From Sapria himalayana (taxonomy: Eukaryota > Streptophyta > Magnoliopsida > Malpighiales > Rafflesiaceae), in the NCBI GenBank assembly GCA_029783825.1, contig JAREIK010016290.1, positions 1-64,000 of the forward strand: 64,000 bases of DNA, given 5' to 3'. The notes beneath the pieces were generated by a model, which saw only the letters and a program-made list of their open reading frames with translations, was not told where the DNA came from and ran no database searches. Below are positions 53,435 through 64,000 of this stretch, in pieces; the stretch's first letter is position 1; each line of letters opens with the position of its first letter. Both the position numbers and the translations under genes were made by a program.

Positions 53435-55700
53435 ATGGCAATGAAGATTGCACAATCCAGCGGTAAACGAAAAATACAATAAATTGAAGATGATCACATC
53501 TCAAATGATTAAAGTACTGGTAAATCTAATCATCATCCTTCACGAACCCTCATATTGTTACGGAAGGATTTTCAATTCCAATTGTAAAAGAAAGTCAAGA
53601 TACATCTGAGCCTCAAGTTCATTAAAATTATAAGACTACTGTTTGGGAAACTTATGAGATATTAGTTGATTTAGAGGTAAATGAAACTGGTAGGGCAGCT
53701 TGTATATGGTGTAGGAAAGAATATTTGGCAAAAAGTGATCAAGTTACTTCGGGTTTATAGAAATACTTGAGAGAAACTTGTAGCAAATTTCAACACAAAA
53801 AAGAATTAATAAAAGCTCACAAAGCTAAAGACAAGTCACAATCTTTGTTGAGTTTCACTAAAGGTACTAGTTCAGAGGATAACAAATTAACTTGTTGGCA
53901 ATTTGATCAACAACTAGTTAGGGAGGCTTTGGTGAAAATGATCATAAAAGATGAATTGCCTTTTTGTTTTGTTGAGAGGGATGAGTTTAAAATGTTTTGT
54001 GAAGTTAGTGTGCATAAATTTAAAATACCAAATAGGCTTTCTTTACTAGGAGATTATTTTTCTTTGTTTGTGAAGGAAAAGAAGAAATTATTTGATAGCA
54101 TATCATCTCATTGTTGTAGAGTTTCATTGACTACTGACACTTGGACTAGCATTCAAAATTTGTCTTATATATATTCGACTGTTCATTTCATTGTTTCTCA
54201 TTAAAATATGCATAAAAGGCTTTTGAACTTTTGGGTAATTAAAAGTTATTTTGGAGTTAATATTAGAAATGCTATTGAGTTTTGCATGAATGAATGGGGT
54301 TTGAGAATGTTGATGTGCATTACTGTTGACAATGCATCAAATAATGATGTTGCAGTTAAACAATTGAAAAAAAGGCTTTTGAAGAAAAATGTTGTACCTT
54401 TGAGAGGCGTGCATTTTCATATGAAATATTGTGCTCATATCTTTAACGTAATTGTCAGAGATAGCATTGTAGTAGTTGAGGGTGCAATTCAAAAAATTAG
54501 AGGTGTGGTGAAATATGTGAGGAGCAGTCCTAAAAGATTAGATATGTTTAAGTTATGTGTTGAAGAAGCAAACTTTACAAATGTTTATTCATTGCAATTA
54601 GATTGCCCTACAAGATGGAATTCAGCTTATTTGATGCTACAAACTAATATAAAATATCAAAAAGATTTTGATAAGTTGGAGGACATAGACAAAAGGTTTT
54701 TGAAGGAGTTTGGTTCAAACGTTCCAACTCAGAGAGACTGAACAAACGCCAAAATTTTGGCTGGAATCTTGAAAACATTTTTATAAGGTAACTTGTAAAT
54801 TTTCTGGCTCATAATATTCTACCTCTAGTGTTTATTTTTTTGAGATTATTCAAATTTTGAAAAATATTGAGATTTGTGAAAATAGAAGAGACATAATGGT
54901 GTCTGAAATTGGTATGAAAATGAAGCATAAATTCAACAAATATTGGGGTTCTCTTCAATCAACAAGTCTTATGCTTTTTGTAGCAGTAGTGTTGGATCCT
55001 AGATATAAGCTCAAATATCTCAAGGCTAAGTACACTTAGCATTATGAAGAGGAATTGGCTAAAAATTTGGTGAAAAATGTTATAAATGCTTTAAATGAGA
55101 AGATGGATGATTATAAATATTTAAATGAAGATGAATCAAAAGAAGATGATTTATCTTCTACTGTGTTGTAGAAAAATGATGATTTCTTTGATGGTAGTGA
55201 TACTTATGTTGATGATTTTTTTTTTGAATTGGAAAAAGAACAAGAAGTTGCAGCTTTGGAAGTGTTGGATAGGTACTTGGAGGACAAACTGGAAAAAAAT
55301 AGAATTGATTTTGATCTTCTAAACTGGTGGAAGGTAAATGAGGTTAGGTATCCTTCTTTGGAAAATGTAGCTAGAGATGTATTTGCTATCCAATCATCTA
55401 CTGTGGTCTAGGAATCTACATTTAGCACATAAGGAAGAACTTTAGATAAATTTAGGAGTTCTTTAACACCTATTACAGCTGAAGTTCTCATATGTCTACA
55501 AGATTGGTTGAGAAGCTCAAACAAACCTATTGAAATTGAAGAATTAGTTCAAGAACTTGATGATAATGAATCAGGTTAGTATATAAATCTTGTAAATTTT
55601 AATTTCACTTTTACTTATTTTATTCATTCAATTTAATAAAAATATGGTTCAATTATAATTTTCAGAGGGGTCTCAAGATCCAAATTTCTTCCAACTATAG
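53435..55700 (+). pseudogene. hAT transposase, RICESLEEPER/Ac-like, decayed
   Basis: The ancestral product was a DNA transposase acting in the nucleus on its own element. Four parts are recognisable. (1) A BED-type zinc finger at about 53640-53790 has VWETYE and AACIWCRKEY, but the expected His reads Tyr (KYLRETC). (2) The catalytic RNase H-like core starts with LTTDTWTS, Asp codon at 54136. (3) TVDNASNND, Asp codon at 54328, is followed by HMKYCAHIFN and CPTRWNSAYLML. (4) The C-terminal hAT dimerisation region has LDRYLED, LLNWWK, RYPSL, ARDVFAI, then SSLTP and ICLQDWLR. In-frame stops lie at 53758, 54202, 54739, 54812, 55037, 55169, 55409 and 55430, with a frameshift near 54780. The start is uncertain: ATG 53435 is in another frame from the finger and meets a stop after 15 codons, and upstream sequence in the finger frame has a stop at about 53623. 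The apparent start at 53767 is only a TTG after a stop. Confidence 0.9.
55575..55665 (+). other. Probable ancestral intron near the 3' end of the transposase
   Basis: A GTTAGT donor follows GAATCAG at 55574, and TTTTCAG closes the acceptor at 55665. Removing these 91 bases keeps the dimerisation-region frame open into EGSQDPNFFQL and a TAG at 55698. Without splicing, the frame stops at once at the donor (GGTTAG). The intron is T-rich, as plant introns are. This is inference from the splice signals and reading frame only. Confidence 0.55.
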
Positions 55701-56529
55701 TTGGCCAACTAAATTTAGAATCGGTGTATTAAATTTTATAAAGTAATATTTTGTTTTATTATTACTTTTTCATATAAGAAATTTATGTCTGCATGATTAA
55801 CACGTATTCATCTTTGGTTGTCCTTCTACAGTGGAGGAAGAAAAGGGAGATGTTTAAAAGAGATAATTAATTGGGTTTGGATTTTCATTGTTGTTCTAGG
55901 ATGGACCTTTGAAACGATTATTATCATGGTTGTTATTAGTTGTATTTTTTTGTTATATTAAGCTGCCTAATTTTAGCAATTACTTAAGTAGTAATTGCTG
56001 CTACCAATGTTTGTGGTCATCTTTAGCTATTCCTTAATATTTTAAGTAATTGTTTAAAAATGTAGTATTGCTATTATGGTTAAGTTTCACTAGGCGGAAC
56101 AAAGCCAACTTGTGAAAAAATAAAGAACGAAATTAAGCACACAACTCGCTCCCATTCTATTTAACATTTCTATCCTTTTCAGCACATCAAAGCTTTTGAC
56201 AAGGCAATGGAACTCATTTGCGGTATTCAGCCTATTTGACAAAACAAAATTGGCCTAATTTGAGTTTCAAAGATACATAACTAAGGAATGATAAATGGTA
56301 CAACAAAAGGTTTCAACATAAACTAACTTAGCCGGTTTGAAGAAAATAAATTGAAAAAATGTCTGAACTCCGTTCCATCCCGGAATCGTTTTCTCCTACC
56401 CAAAATCCCCGATCTCCGTCATGTCCTGTCCGATTACTTTCAAGCTATGGTACGAATCTGGATCTTCAAAAAAAAAATCTTTGAACTATGGGAAGGTACT
56501 GGAGATTTATAATACCCATCCCATCCTAT

Positions 56530-56545
56530 CCCATGAGCACTCCTA
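56530..56545 (-). repeat. Right terminal inverted repeat of the hAT element
   Basis: Ends GAGCACTCCTA. The reverse complement, TAGGAGTGCTCATGGG, pairs with 52854-52869. Confidence 0.85.
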
Positions 56546-56553
56546 GCATTGAG
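56546..56553. repeat. Right hAT target site duplication GCATTGAG
   Basis: Differs from the left copy GCATTTAG at one base. The satellite resumes at TGGTTTATAGG immediately after it. Confidence 0.85.
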
Positions 56554-59500
56554 TGGTTTATAGGTTTTATTAAAAAATAAAATAACAAAGAATTTATTTT
56601 TATTATTTTTTTGATATTTTCAATGGTTATAACCTTTGAAAATATAATAATTTTTAAATTTTTTTCGAATGTGAATACAATATTTAGTTATACTACTCAT
56701 TATATTTATATATTATATAACCATTAATAATAAAATAGATATTAATTAACATATAATTATAAAACTTAAATATCAGAAGCAAAAAAAAATATATTACTAT
56801 ATAATAATTTTTTATTTTTGAATTTTTTTTTCTTTTAATAAGTTTATCTATATTTTTTTGATGAAAAATAATTTATATAAATTATATTTGTCTAACTCAT
56901 AATTTATTTTGTAATTAATATTTATATATAAATAAACAAATAAATAATTAAAATGAAAATTTAAAATTATTATAAAAAAATGAGATTTATTATTTATTAT
57001 TTATTATTTAGGGATACCAGTTTAATTTAATTTAGATCCGTCTCACTAATAATTTATTTTGTAATTAATATTTCTATAAAAATAAACTGATAAATAATTA
57101 AAATAAAAATATAAAATTATACTGAAGAAAAATTAAAATGAGATTTAAGATTTTTATTAATGTATACCAGTTTAATTGTTTATGTATTTAGAGGTTTTAT
57201 CATTAGGAGTTTAGTGATTTATGTTTTTAGGCTTTTAGTGGTTTATAGGTTTTATATAAAAAAATAAAATAACAAAAATATTTCGATAATTTGTTATCAT
57301 TTTCATAGGTTATAACCTTTGAAAATATAATAATATTTACAATTTTTTGAAATGTGAATATAATTTTTAGTTATACTAATATTAATAATTATATATCATA
57401 TAAATTCAATATAAACAATTTTATTGTCAGACAATATAATAATGATCAAAAATTAAATAAATGAATTATTAATAATAAGATATATATTAATTAAAAAATA
57501 TTTACAAAACCCAAATTGTTTCAAAATTAAAGTAAAATATATTACTAGATAATAATTTTTAATTTTTAAATTTTTATTTCTTTTAGAACCGTATATTTTT
57601 TTTTATTAAAAATAAATTAATTAAATTATATTTGTCGCACTCATACTTTATTTTGTAATATATATTTCAAAAAAAATAAACTAATAAATAATTATAATGA
57701 ATATTTAAAATTATAATAAATAGAAATAAAAATTAGATTTATTAATTATTAAGTAGTATATAGATGTTTAATGTTTTATGTATTTAGGCATTATCGGGTT
57801 TAGGAGTTTACTGATTTAACTGTGTATGCATTTAGTGGTTTATAGGTTTTATTAAAGAAAAAAACTAAAAAAAAATTATTTTTATTATTTTTTGATATTT
57901 TCAAAGGTTATAACCTTTGGAAATATAATAAGTATTAAATTTTTTTCAGAAGTGAATAAATATTTATTTATAATAATCATAATAATTATATATCATATAA
58001 ATTCAATATAAATAATTTTATTGATAGATAATCTAATAATATCAAAAAATAAATTAAAAATCGATTATTAATAAGATTGATATTACTTAAAATATAATAT
58101 CAAAACCTAAAATGATTCAAAAGCAAAGCAAAATATATTACTTAATAATAATTATTTGTTTTTAAATTTTTATTCTTTTTATAAGCTTATCTATTTTTTG
58201 ATGAAAAATAATTTTTATAAATTATATTTTTAACTCATAATTTATTTTATAATTAATATATATATATAAATAAAAAACTAAACAATCAAAATGAATTTTT
58301 TAAATTAAAATTAAAAAAAATGAAAATGAGATTTATTAATTATTATTTAGGGGATACACGTTTAAATGATTATCTATATTGGGGTATCGGGATATTTTAG
58401 TTTAGTGATTTAAGTGTTTAGGCATTTAGTGATTTATAGGTTTTTTTTAAATAATGAAATAATAAAAAAATTTATTTTTTGTTTTTTCATAGGTTCAATG
58501 GTTATAACCTTTGAAAATATAAATATTTTCAAATTTTTTTCAAAAGTGAATACAATATTTAGTTATAATAATTATTAAATTTATATATCATATAAATTAA
58601 ATATAAATATTTTTATTGATAAATATTCTAATAATGATCAAAAAATAAATTAATAATCTATTATTAATAAGTTTAGATATCACTTAAAATATTATTACAA
58701 AACCTAAAATAATACAGAAACAAAGTAAAATATATTACTATATAATAATTTTTTGTTTTTTATTTTTTTATTCTTTTATTAAGTTTTTCTATATTTTATT
58801 ATCGAAAAATAATTTATATAAATTATATTTTTCTAAATAATAATTTATTTTGTATTTAATATTTATATAAAAATAAACAAATAAATAATTAAAATCAATA
58901 TTTAAAATTATAATGAAAAAATTAAAAATAAGATTTATTATTTATTATTTAGGATATACCTGTTTAAAAATTTTATCTATTTAGGGTTTTCGAGATTTAG
59001 AAATTATTGATTTAAGTATTTAGGCATTGAATGGTTTATAGCTTTTATTCAAACAATGAAATAACAAAAATTTATTTTTGATATTTTTTCAAATTTTCAA
59101 ATGTCATAACATTTCAAAATATAATAATTTTACAATTTTTTAAAAATGTGAATACAATATTTAGTAATAAAAATTATAATAACTATATATAATATAAAAA
59201 ATATATAAACAATATTATTGAAAATTATTATATCAATTATCAAAAAATAAATTAATAAACTACTATTAATATGATAGATATAAATTAAAATATAATTAAA
59301 AAACCTAAAATGATTCAAAATCAAAGTAAAATTTATTAATAAATTATAATTATTTTTAGTTTTTTCATCATTTTATAAGCTTATATTTTTTTTTTGATGA
59401 AAAATATATTATTTAAATTATATTTGTCACTCATAATTTATTTTGTAATTATTATTCCTATAAATTATTTAAATTATATTTAAGGATTATGAGTTTAAAG

Positions 59501-62500
59501 GTTTAGGTATTTAGGGGCTTCGTGGTTTAGGAGTTTAGAGATTTATCTATTTAGGCATTTAATGGTTTATAAGTTTTATTTAAACAATTATATAACAAAA
59601 ATGTTATTTTTGTTACTTTTTATCATTTTTGAATGTTATAACATTTGAAAATATAACAATTTTTAAATTTTGTTTATATGTGAATACTATATTTAGTTAT
59701 GATAAACTTAATAATTATATATCATGTAAATTCAAAATAAACAATTATATTTATATATATTATATTAATGATCAAAAAATTAATTAATAAACTATTATTA
59801 AAAATAAAGATATTATTTAAAATATATTTGGAAAATGTAAATTTATTCAAAATCAAAATAAAATATATTACTAAATAAAAATTTTTTTGATGTTTTTCTT
59901 CCTTTTATAAGTTTATATTTTTTGTTATTATAAGTAAATTATTAAAATTATATTTGTCTTCCTCATAATTTATTTTTTATTTATAATTCTATAAAAATAA
60001 ACTAATAAATAATTAAAATGAATAATTAAAACTATAATGAATAGAAATAAAATAGAGATTTATTATTTATTATTTGGGATATACTAGTTTAATGGTTTTA
60101 GCATTTAGGTGTTTTGGGGTTTAGTGATTTAAGTTTTTAGGGCTTTTGTGATTTATAGTTTTTATTTAAAGAATCAAAAAATAAAAAATTTAATTTTTTG
60201 ATTTTTTTTTTAATTTTCAAAGGTTATAACCTTTGAAGATATAATAATTTTAAATTTTTATTAAATGTGAATATAATATTTAGTTATAATATTCTTAATA
60301 ATTATATAAAATGTAAACTTAATATAAATAATTTTATTAATAGATATTATAATAATTATCAATAAAAAAGTAATAAATTATTATTAATAAGAATGATATA
60401 AATTAAAATATAATTGCAAAGACTAAAATGATTCAAAATAAAATATATTACAAAATAATAAATTTTTGTTTTTAAAATTGTGCCTCTTTTTATAAGCATA
60501 TATTTTTTTTTGATAAAAAATAAATTATTTAAAAGAGATCTGTCTTACTAATAATTTATTTTGTAATTAATATTTCTATAAAAATAAACTGATAAATAAT
60601 TAAAATGAAAATTTAAAATTATACTTAATAAAAATTTAAATGAGATTTATGATTAATTATTAATGCATACCGATTTAATTGTTTAAGTATTTAGAAGTTT
60701 TGTCATTTAGGAGTTTAGCAATTTATGTTTTTAGGCTTTTAGTAGTTTATAGGTTTTATTTAAACAATAAAATAACAAAAGAAAATTGAAATTATTTCTC
60801 ATTTTTATAGGTTATAAACCTTTGAAAATATAATAATATTTAAAATTTTTTGAAATTTGAATACAATATTTAGTTATAATAATTTTAATAATTTTATATC
60901 ATATAAATTCAATATAAACAATTTTATTGATAGATATTATAATAATTATCTAAAATTAAATTAATAAACTACTAATAATGAGATAGATATTAATTAAAAA
61001 ATATTTACAAAACCCAAATTGATTCAAAATTAAAGTAAAAAATATTACTGGATAAAAATTTTTTAATTTTTAAATTTTTACTTCTTTTATAAACGTATAT
61101 ATTTTTTTTGATTAAAAATAAATTATTTAAATTAATTTGGTCGCATTGATAATTTATTTTATATTAAATATTTCTATAAAAATAAACTAATGAATAATTA
61201 AAATGAATATTTAAAGCTATAATAAATATAAATTAAAATTAGATTTATTAATTATTATGTATTTTATAACAGTTTAATGGTTTATGTATTTAGGTATTAC
61301 GGAATTTAGGTGTTTACTGATTTAATTTCATTCGCATTTAGTGGTTTATAGGTTTTATTTAATAAATAAAATAACAAAACATTTATTTTTTTCAAAAGCG
61401 AATTCAATATTTATTATAAAAATCATTATATTTATATATCATATAAATTCAATATAAACAATTTTAGTGATTAATATTCTAATAATGATCAAAAAATAAA
61501 TAAATAATCTATCATTAATAAGATAGATATCAATTAAATTATAAAAACAAAACATAAAATGATTTATAAGCAAACCAAAATATATTACTATATAATAATT
61601 TTTTGTTTTGTAATTTTTTTTAAAAAATTTATCTATATTTTTTTGATTATAAATAATTTACATAAATTATATTTGTCTAACTCATAATTTATTTTTTAAT
61701 TATTATTTATATAAAAATAAAAAAATAAATAATTAAATGAATATTTAAAATTATAATAAAAAAATGAGATATATTATTTATTATTTAGGGTATACCGGGT
61801 TAATTTAAATTATATATGTCTCACTAATAATTTATTTTGTAATTAATATTTCTAAAATAAACTGATAAATAAATAAAATAAAAATTTAAAATTATACTGA
61901 ATAAAAATTAAAATGAGATTTATGATTTATTATTAATGTATGCCAATTTAATCGTTTAAGAATTTACTCATTTTGTTGTATAGGTGTTTAGCGATTCATG
62001 TTTTTAGGCATTTAGTGGTTTATAGATTTTATTTAAAAAATAAAATAACAAAAAAAAATTTAGAAATTTTTTGTCATTTTCAAAGGTTATAACCTTTGAA
62101 AATATAATAATATTTAAAATTTTTTGAAATGTGAATACATTATTTAGTTATAATAATTTTAATAATTATATAGCATATAAATTCTATATAAACAATTTTA
62201 TTTATAGATATTATAATAATGATCAAAAATTAAATTAATAAACTATTAATAATAAGATAGATATTAATTAAAAAATATTAACAAAATCCAATTTGATTCA
62301 AAATTAAAGTAGAAAATATTATTGGATAATAATTTTTAATTTTTAAATTTTTACTTCTTTTATAAGCGTATATTTTTTTTTATTAAAAATAAATTATTTA
62401 AATTATATTTGTCGCACTCATAATTTATTTTGTAATAAATATTTATATAAAATTAAACTAATAAATAATTAAAATGAATATTTAAAATTATAATAAATTG

Positions 62501-64000
62501 AAATAAAAATTAGATTTCTTAATTATTAAGTAGTAAAGTTTAATGGTTTATGTATTTAAGCATTACGGGCTTTAGGAGTTTACTAATTTAACTGTGTATG
62601 CATTTAGTTGTTTATAGGTTTTATTTAAAAATTAAAATAACAAAATATTTATTTTTATTTTTTTTTATATTCTAAAAGTTTATAATGTTTGAAAATATAA
62701 TAATTTTTACATTTTTTTTCAAATGTGAATTCAATATTTAGTTATAATAATCTTAATAATTATATTTCATGTAAATTCAATATAAATAATTTTATTGATA
62801 AATATTCTAATAATGATCAAAAAATAAATTAATAATCTATTATTAATAAGATAGATATAAATTAAAATATAATTACAAAACCTTAAATGATTCAGAAGAA
62901 AAGCAAATTATATTACTTTATAATAATTTTTTATTTTAAAATTTTTTTTTCTTTTAAAAAGTTTTTTTATAATTTTTTGATGAAAAATAATTGATATAAA
63001 TTATATTTGTTTAACTCATAATTTTTTTTGTCATTAATAATTATATAAAAATATACTAATAAATAATTAAAATGAATATTTAAAATTTTAATGAAAAAAA
63101 ATGAGTTTTTTTATTTATTATTTAGGGTATACCGGTTTAATTTAAATTAGATCTTTCAAACTAATAATTTTTTTTTGTAATTAATATTTCTATAAAATAA
63201 ACTAATAAATAATTAAAAAAAATTTAAAATTAAACTAAATAAAAATAAAAATGAAATTTATGATTTATTATTAATGTATACCAGTTTAATTGTTTAAGAA
63301 TTTAAAAGTTTTATCATTTAGGAGTTTAGCGATTTATGTTTTTAGGCATTTAGTGGTTTATAGGTTTTATTTAAACAATAAAATAAAAAAAATTGAAATT
63401 TTTTATCATTTTCATAGGTCATAACCTTTGAAAATATAATAATATTTAAAATTGTTTGAAAAGTGAATACAATATTTAGTTATAATAATATTAATAATTA
63501 TATATCATATAAATTGAATATAAACAATTTTATTGATAGATATGATAATAATGATCAAAAATTAAATTAATAAACTATTAATAATAAGATAAATATTAAT
63601 TAAAAAATATTTACAAAACCCAAATTGATTCAAAATTAAAGTAAAATATATTACATAATAAAAATTATTAATTTTTAAATTTTTACTTATTATATAAGCG
63701 TAAATACTTTTATTGATTAAAAATAAATTATTTAAATTATATTTCTCCCACTCATACTTTATTTTGTAATAAATATTTCTTTAGAAATAAACTAATAAAT
63801 AATTAAAATAAATATTTAAAAGTATAACAAATAGAAAAAAAAATTAGATTTATTAATTATTCAGTAGTATATAGAGGGTTAATGGCTTATGTATTTAGGC
63901 ATTATGAGGTTTAAGAGTTTATCGATTTAACTTTGTATGCATTTAGTGCTTATAGGTTTTATTTAAAAAATAAATCAACAAAAAATTTATTTTTATTATT
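56546..64000 (+). repeat. Satellite array, forward block to the window end
   Basis: Eleven palindromes occur from about 56630 to 63415. One further monomer (about 61390) has lost its palindrome by deletion. Type order is D, C, L/D chimera, D, E, F, G, C, D, C, D, C. The series L-D-E-F-G-C-D at 57.9-61.4 kb resembles K-L-E-F-G-C-D at 40.5-44.0 kb. The first monomer is shortened: about 100 bp are missing near 56719, where TATATTATATAA runs into CCATTAATAATAAA. It carries the same variants as the monomer after the hAT remnant at 192. No genes are seen, and the array runs off the right edge. Confidence 0.88.

Larger units (their letters stand above)
52854..56545 (+). mobile_element. hAT transposon, full length, 3692 bp, inactive
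   Basis: The element interrupts a satellite monomer between GCATTTAG and TGGTTTATAGG. Its ends are imperfect terminal inverted repeats, TAGGGCTGCTCACAGG on the left and, read from the right, TAGGAGTGCTCATGGG (12 of 16 match). An 8-bp target duplication flanks it. Subterminal regions are richer in GC, with CGGGA/TCCCG-type motifs (52870-53040 and 56360-56530), as in other plant hAT elements. One transposase pseudogene (53435-55700, plus strand) fills the middle. The stretch 55701-56360 after it holds nothing recognisable. Both ends are present, but the transposase is broken many times, so the element could move only with help from another source. Confidence 0.9.

Noticed and set aside
55125..55322. 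Frame of 65 codons rich in M, K and L within the transposase region
   Set aside because: It is an out-of-frame shadow of the C-terminal transposase sequence, which reads correctly in the neighbouring frame.
1..64000. CRISPR array, bacterial operons, or organellar genome
   Set aside because: The tandem units are about 600 bp, diverged, and without unique spacers. No ribosome-binding-site-led genes occur. The hAT element, solo LTR and TTTAGGG-like tracts point to a plant nuclear genome.

Overview
The window is nuclear repeat DNA from a plant, most likely a flowering plant. The evidence is a decayed plant-type hAT transposase (RICESLEEPER/Ac-like, with a BED finger), a solo LTR with a 5-bp target duplication, and degenerate tracts of the plant telomere motif TTTAGGG. 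I cannot name the species. I see no intact protein gene, tRNA, rRNA, CRISPR array or operon. The only recognisable coding region is the dead transposase.

About 53 kb is a very AT-rich satellite. It is a tandem array of roughly 88 diverged monomers, mostly about 595 bp long, with a long variant of about 740 bp and short ones of about 530-545 bp. A forward monomer reads in this order: (1) a GGTATACC box; (2) about ten degenerate 8-bp repeats resembling TTTAGTGG/TTTAGGNG; (3) an A-rich linker; (4) a palindrome of 26-32 bp with half-site ATATTTTCAAAGGTTA; (5) a long AT-rich body ending in a TTTATTA-rich stretch. I sorted monomers by eye into types (my letters: C, D, E, F, G, H, I, J, K, L). The types recur in the same order, giving a higher-order repeat of about 8.4 kb (14.6-23.0 kb against 23.0-29.3 kb). 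A C+D dimer of about 1.34 kb is locally amplified (33-34.5, 49-52.5 and 61-63 kb).

Layout: 1-91 satellite; 92-191 a hAT 3' end remnant; 192-6217 forward satellite; 6218-14628 inverted satellite holding insert copy A (9741-11948); 14629-29351 forward satellite; insert copy B (29352-31818); satellite; insert copy C (34834-36659); satellite; solo LTR (39749-40317); satellite; 3.7-kb hAT element (52854-56545); satellite to the end.

Copies A, B and C are one unclassified 1.8-2.5 kb sequence. All three sit at the same place in the monomer and in the same orientation relative to the array, with the same flanking deletion scar. They therefore spread by segmental duplication of the satellite, not by repeated transposition. 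The hAT remnant at the left edge and the hAT element at 52.9 kb also share one monomer position and diagnostic flanking variants. The region evolves by unequal exchange, block duplication, inversion and deletion. A centromeric, subtelomeric or knob role is possible, but the sequence alone does not show it.
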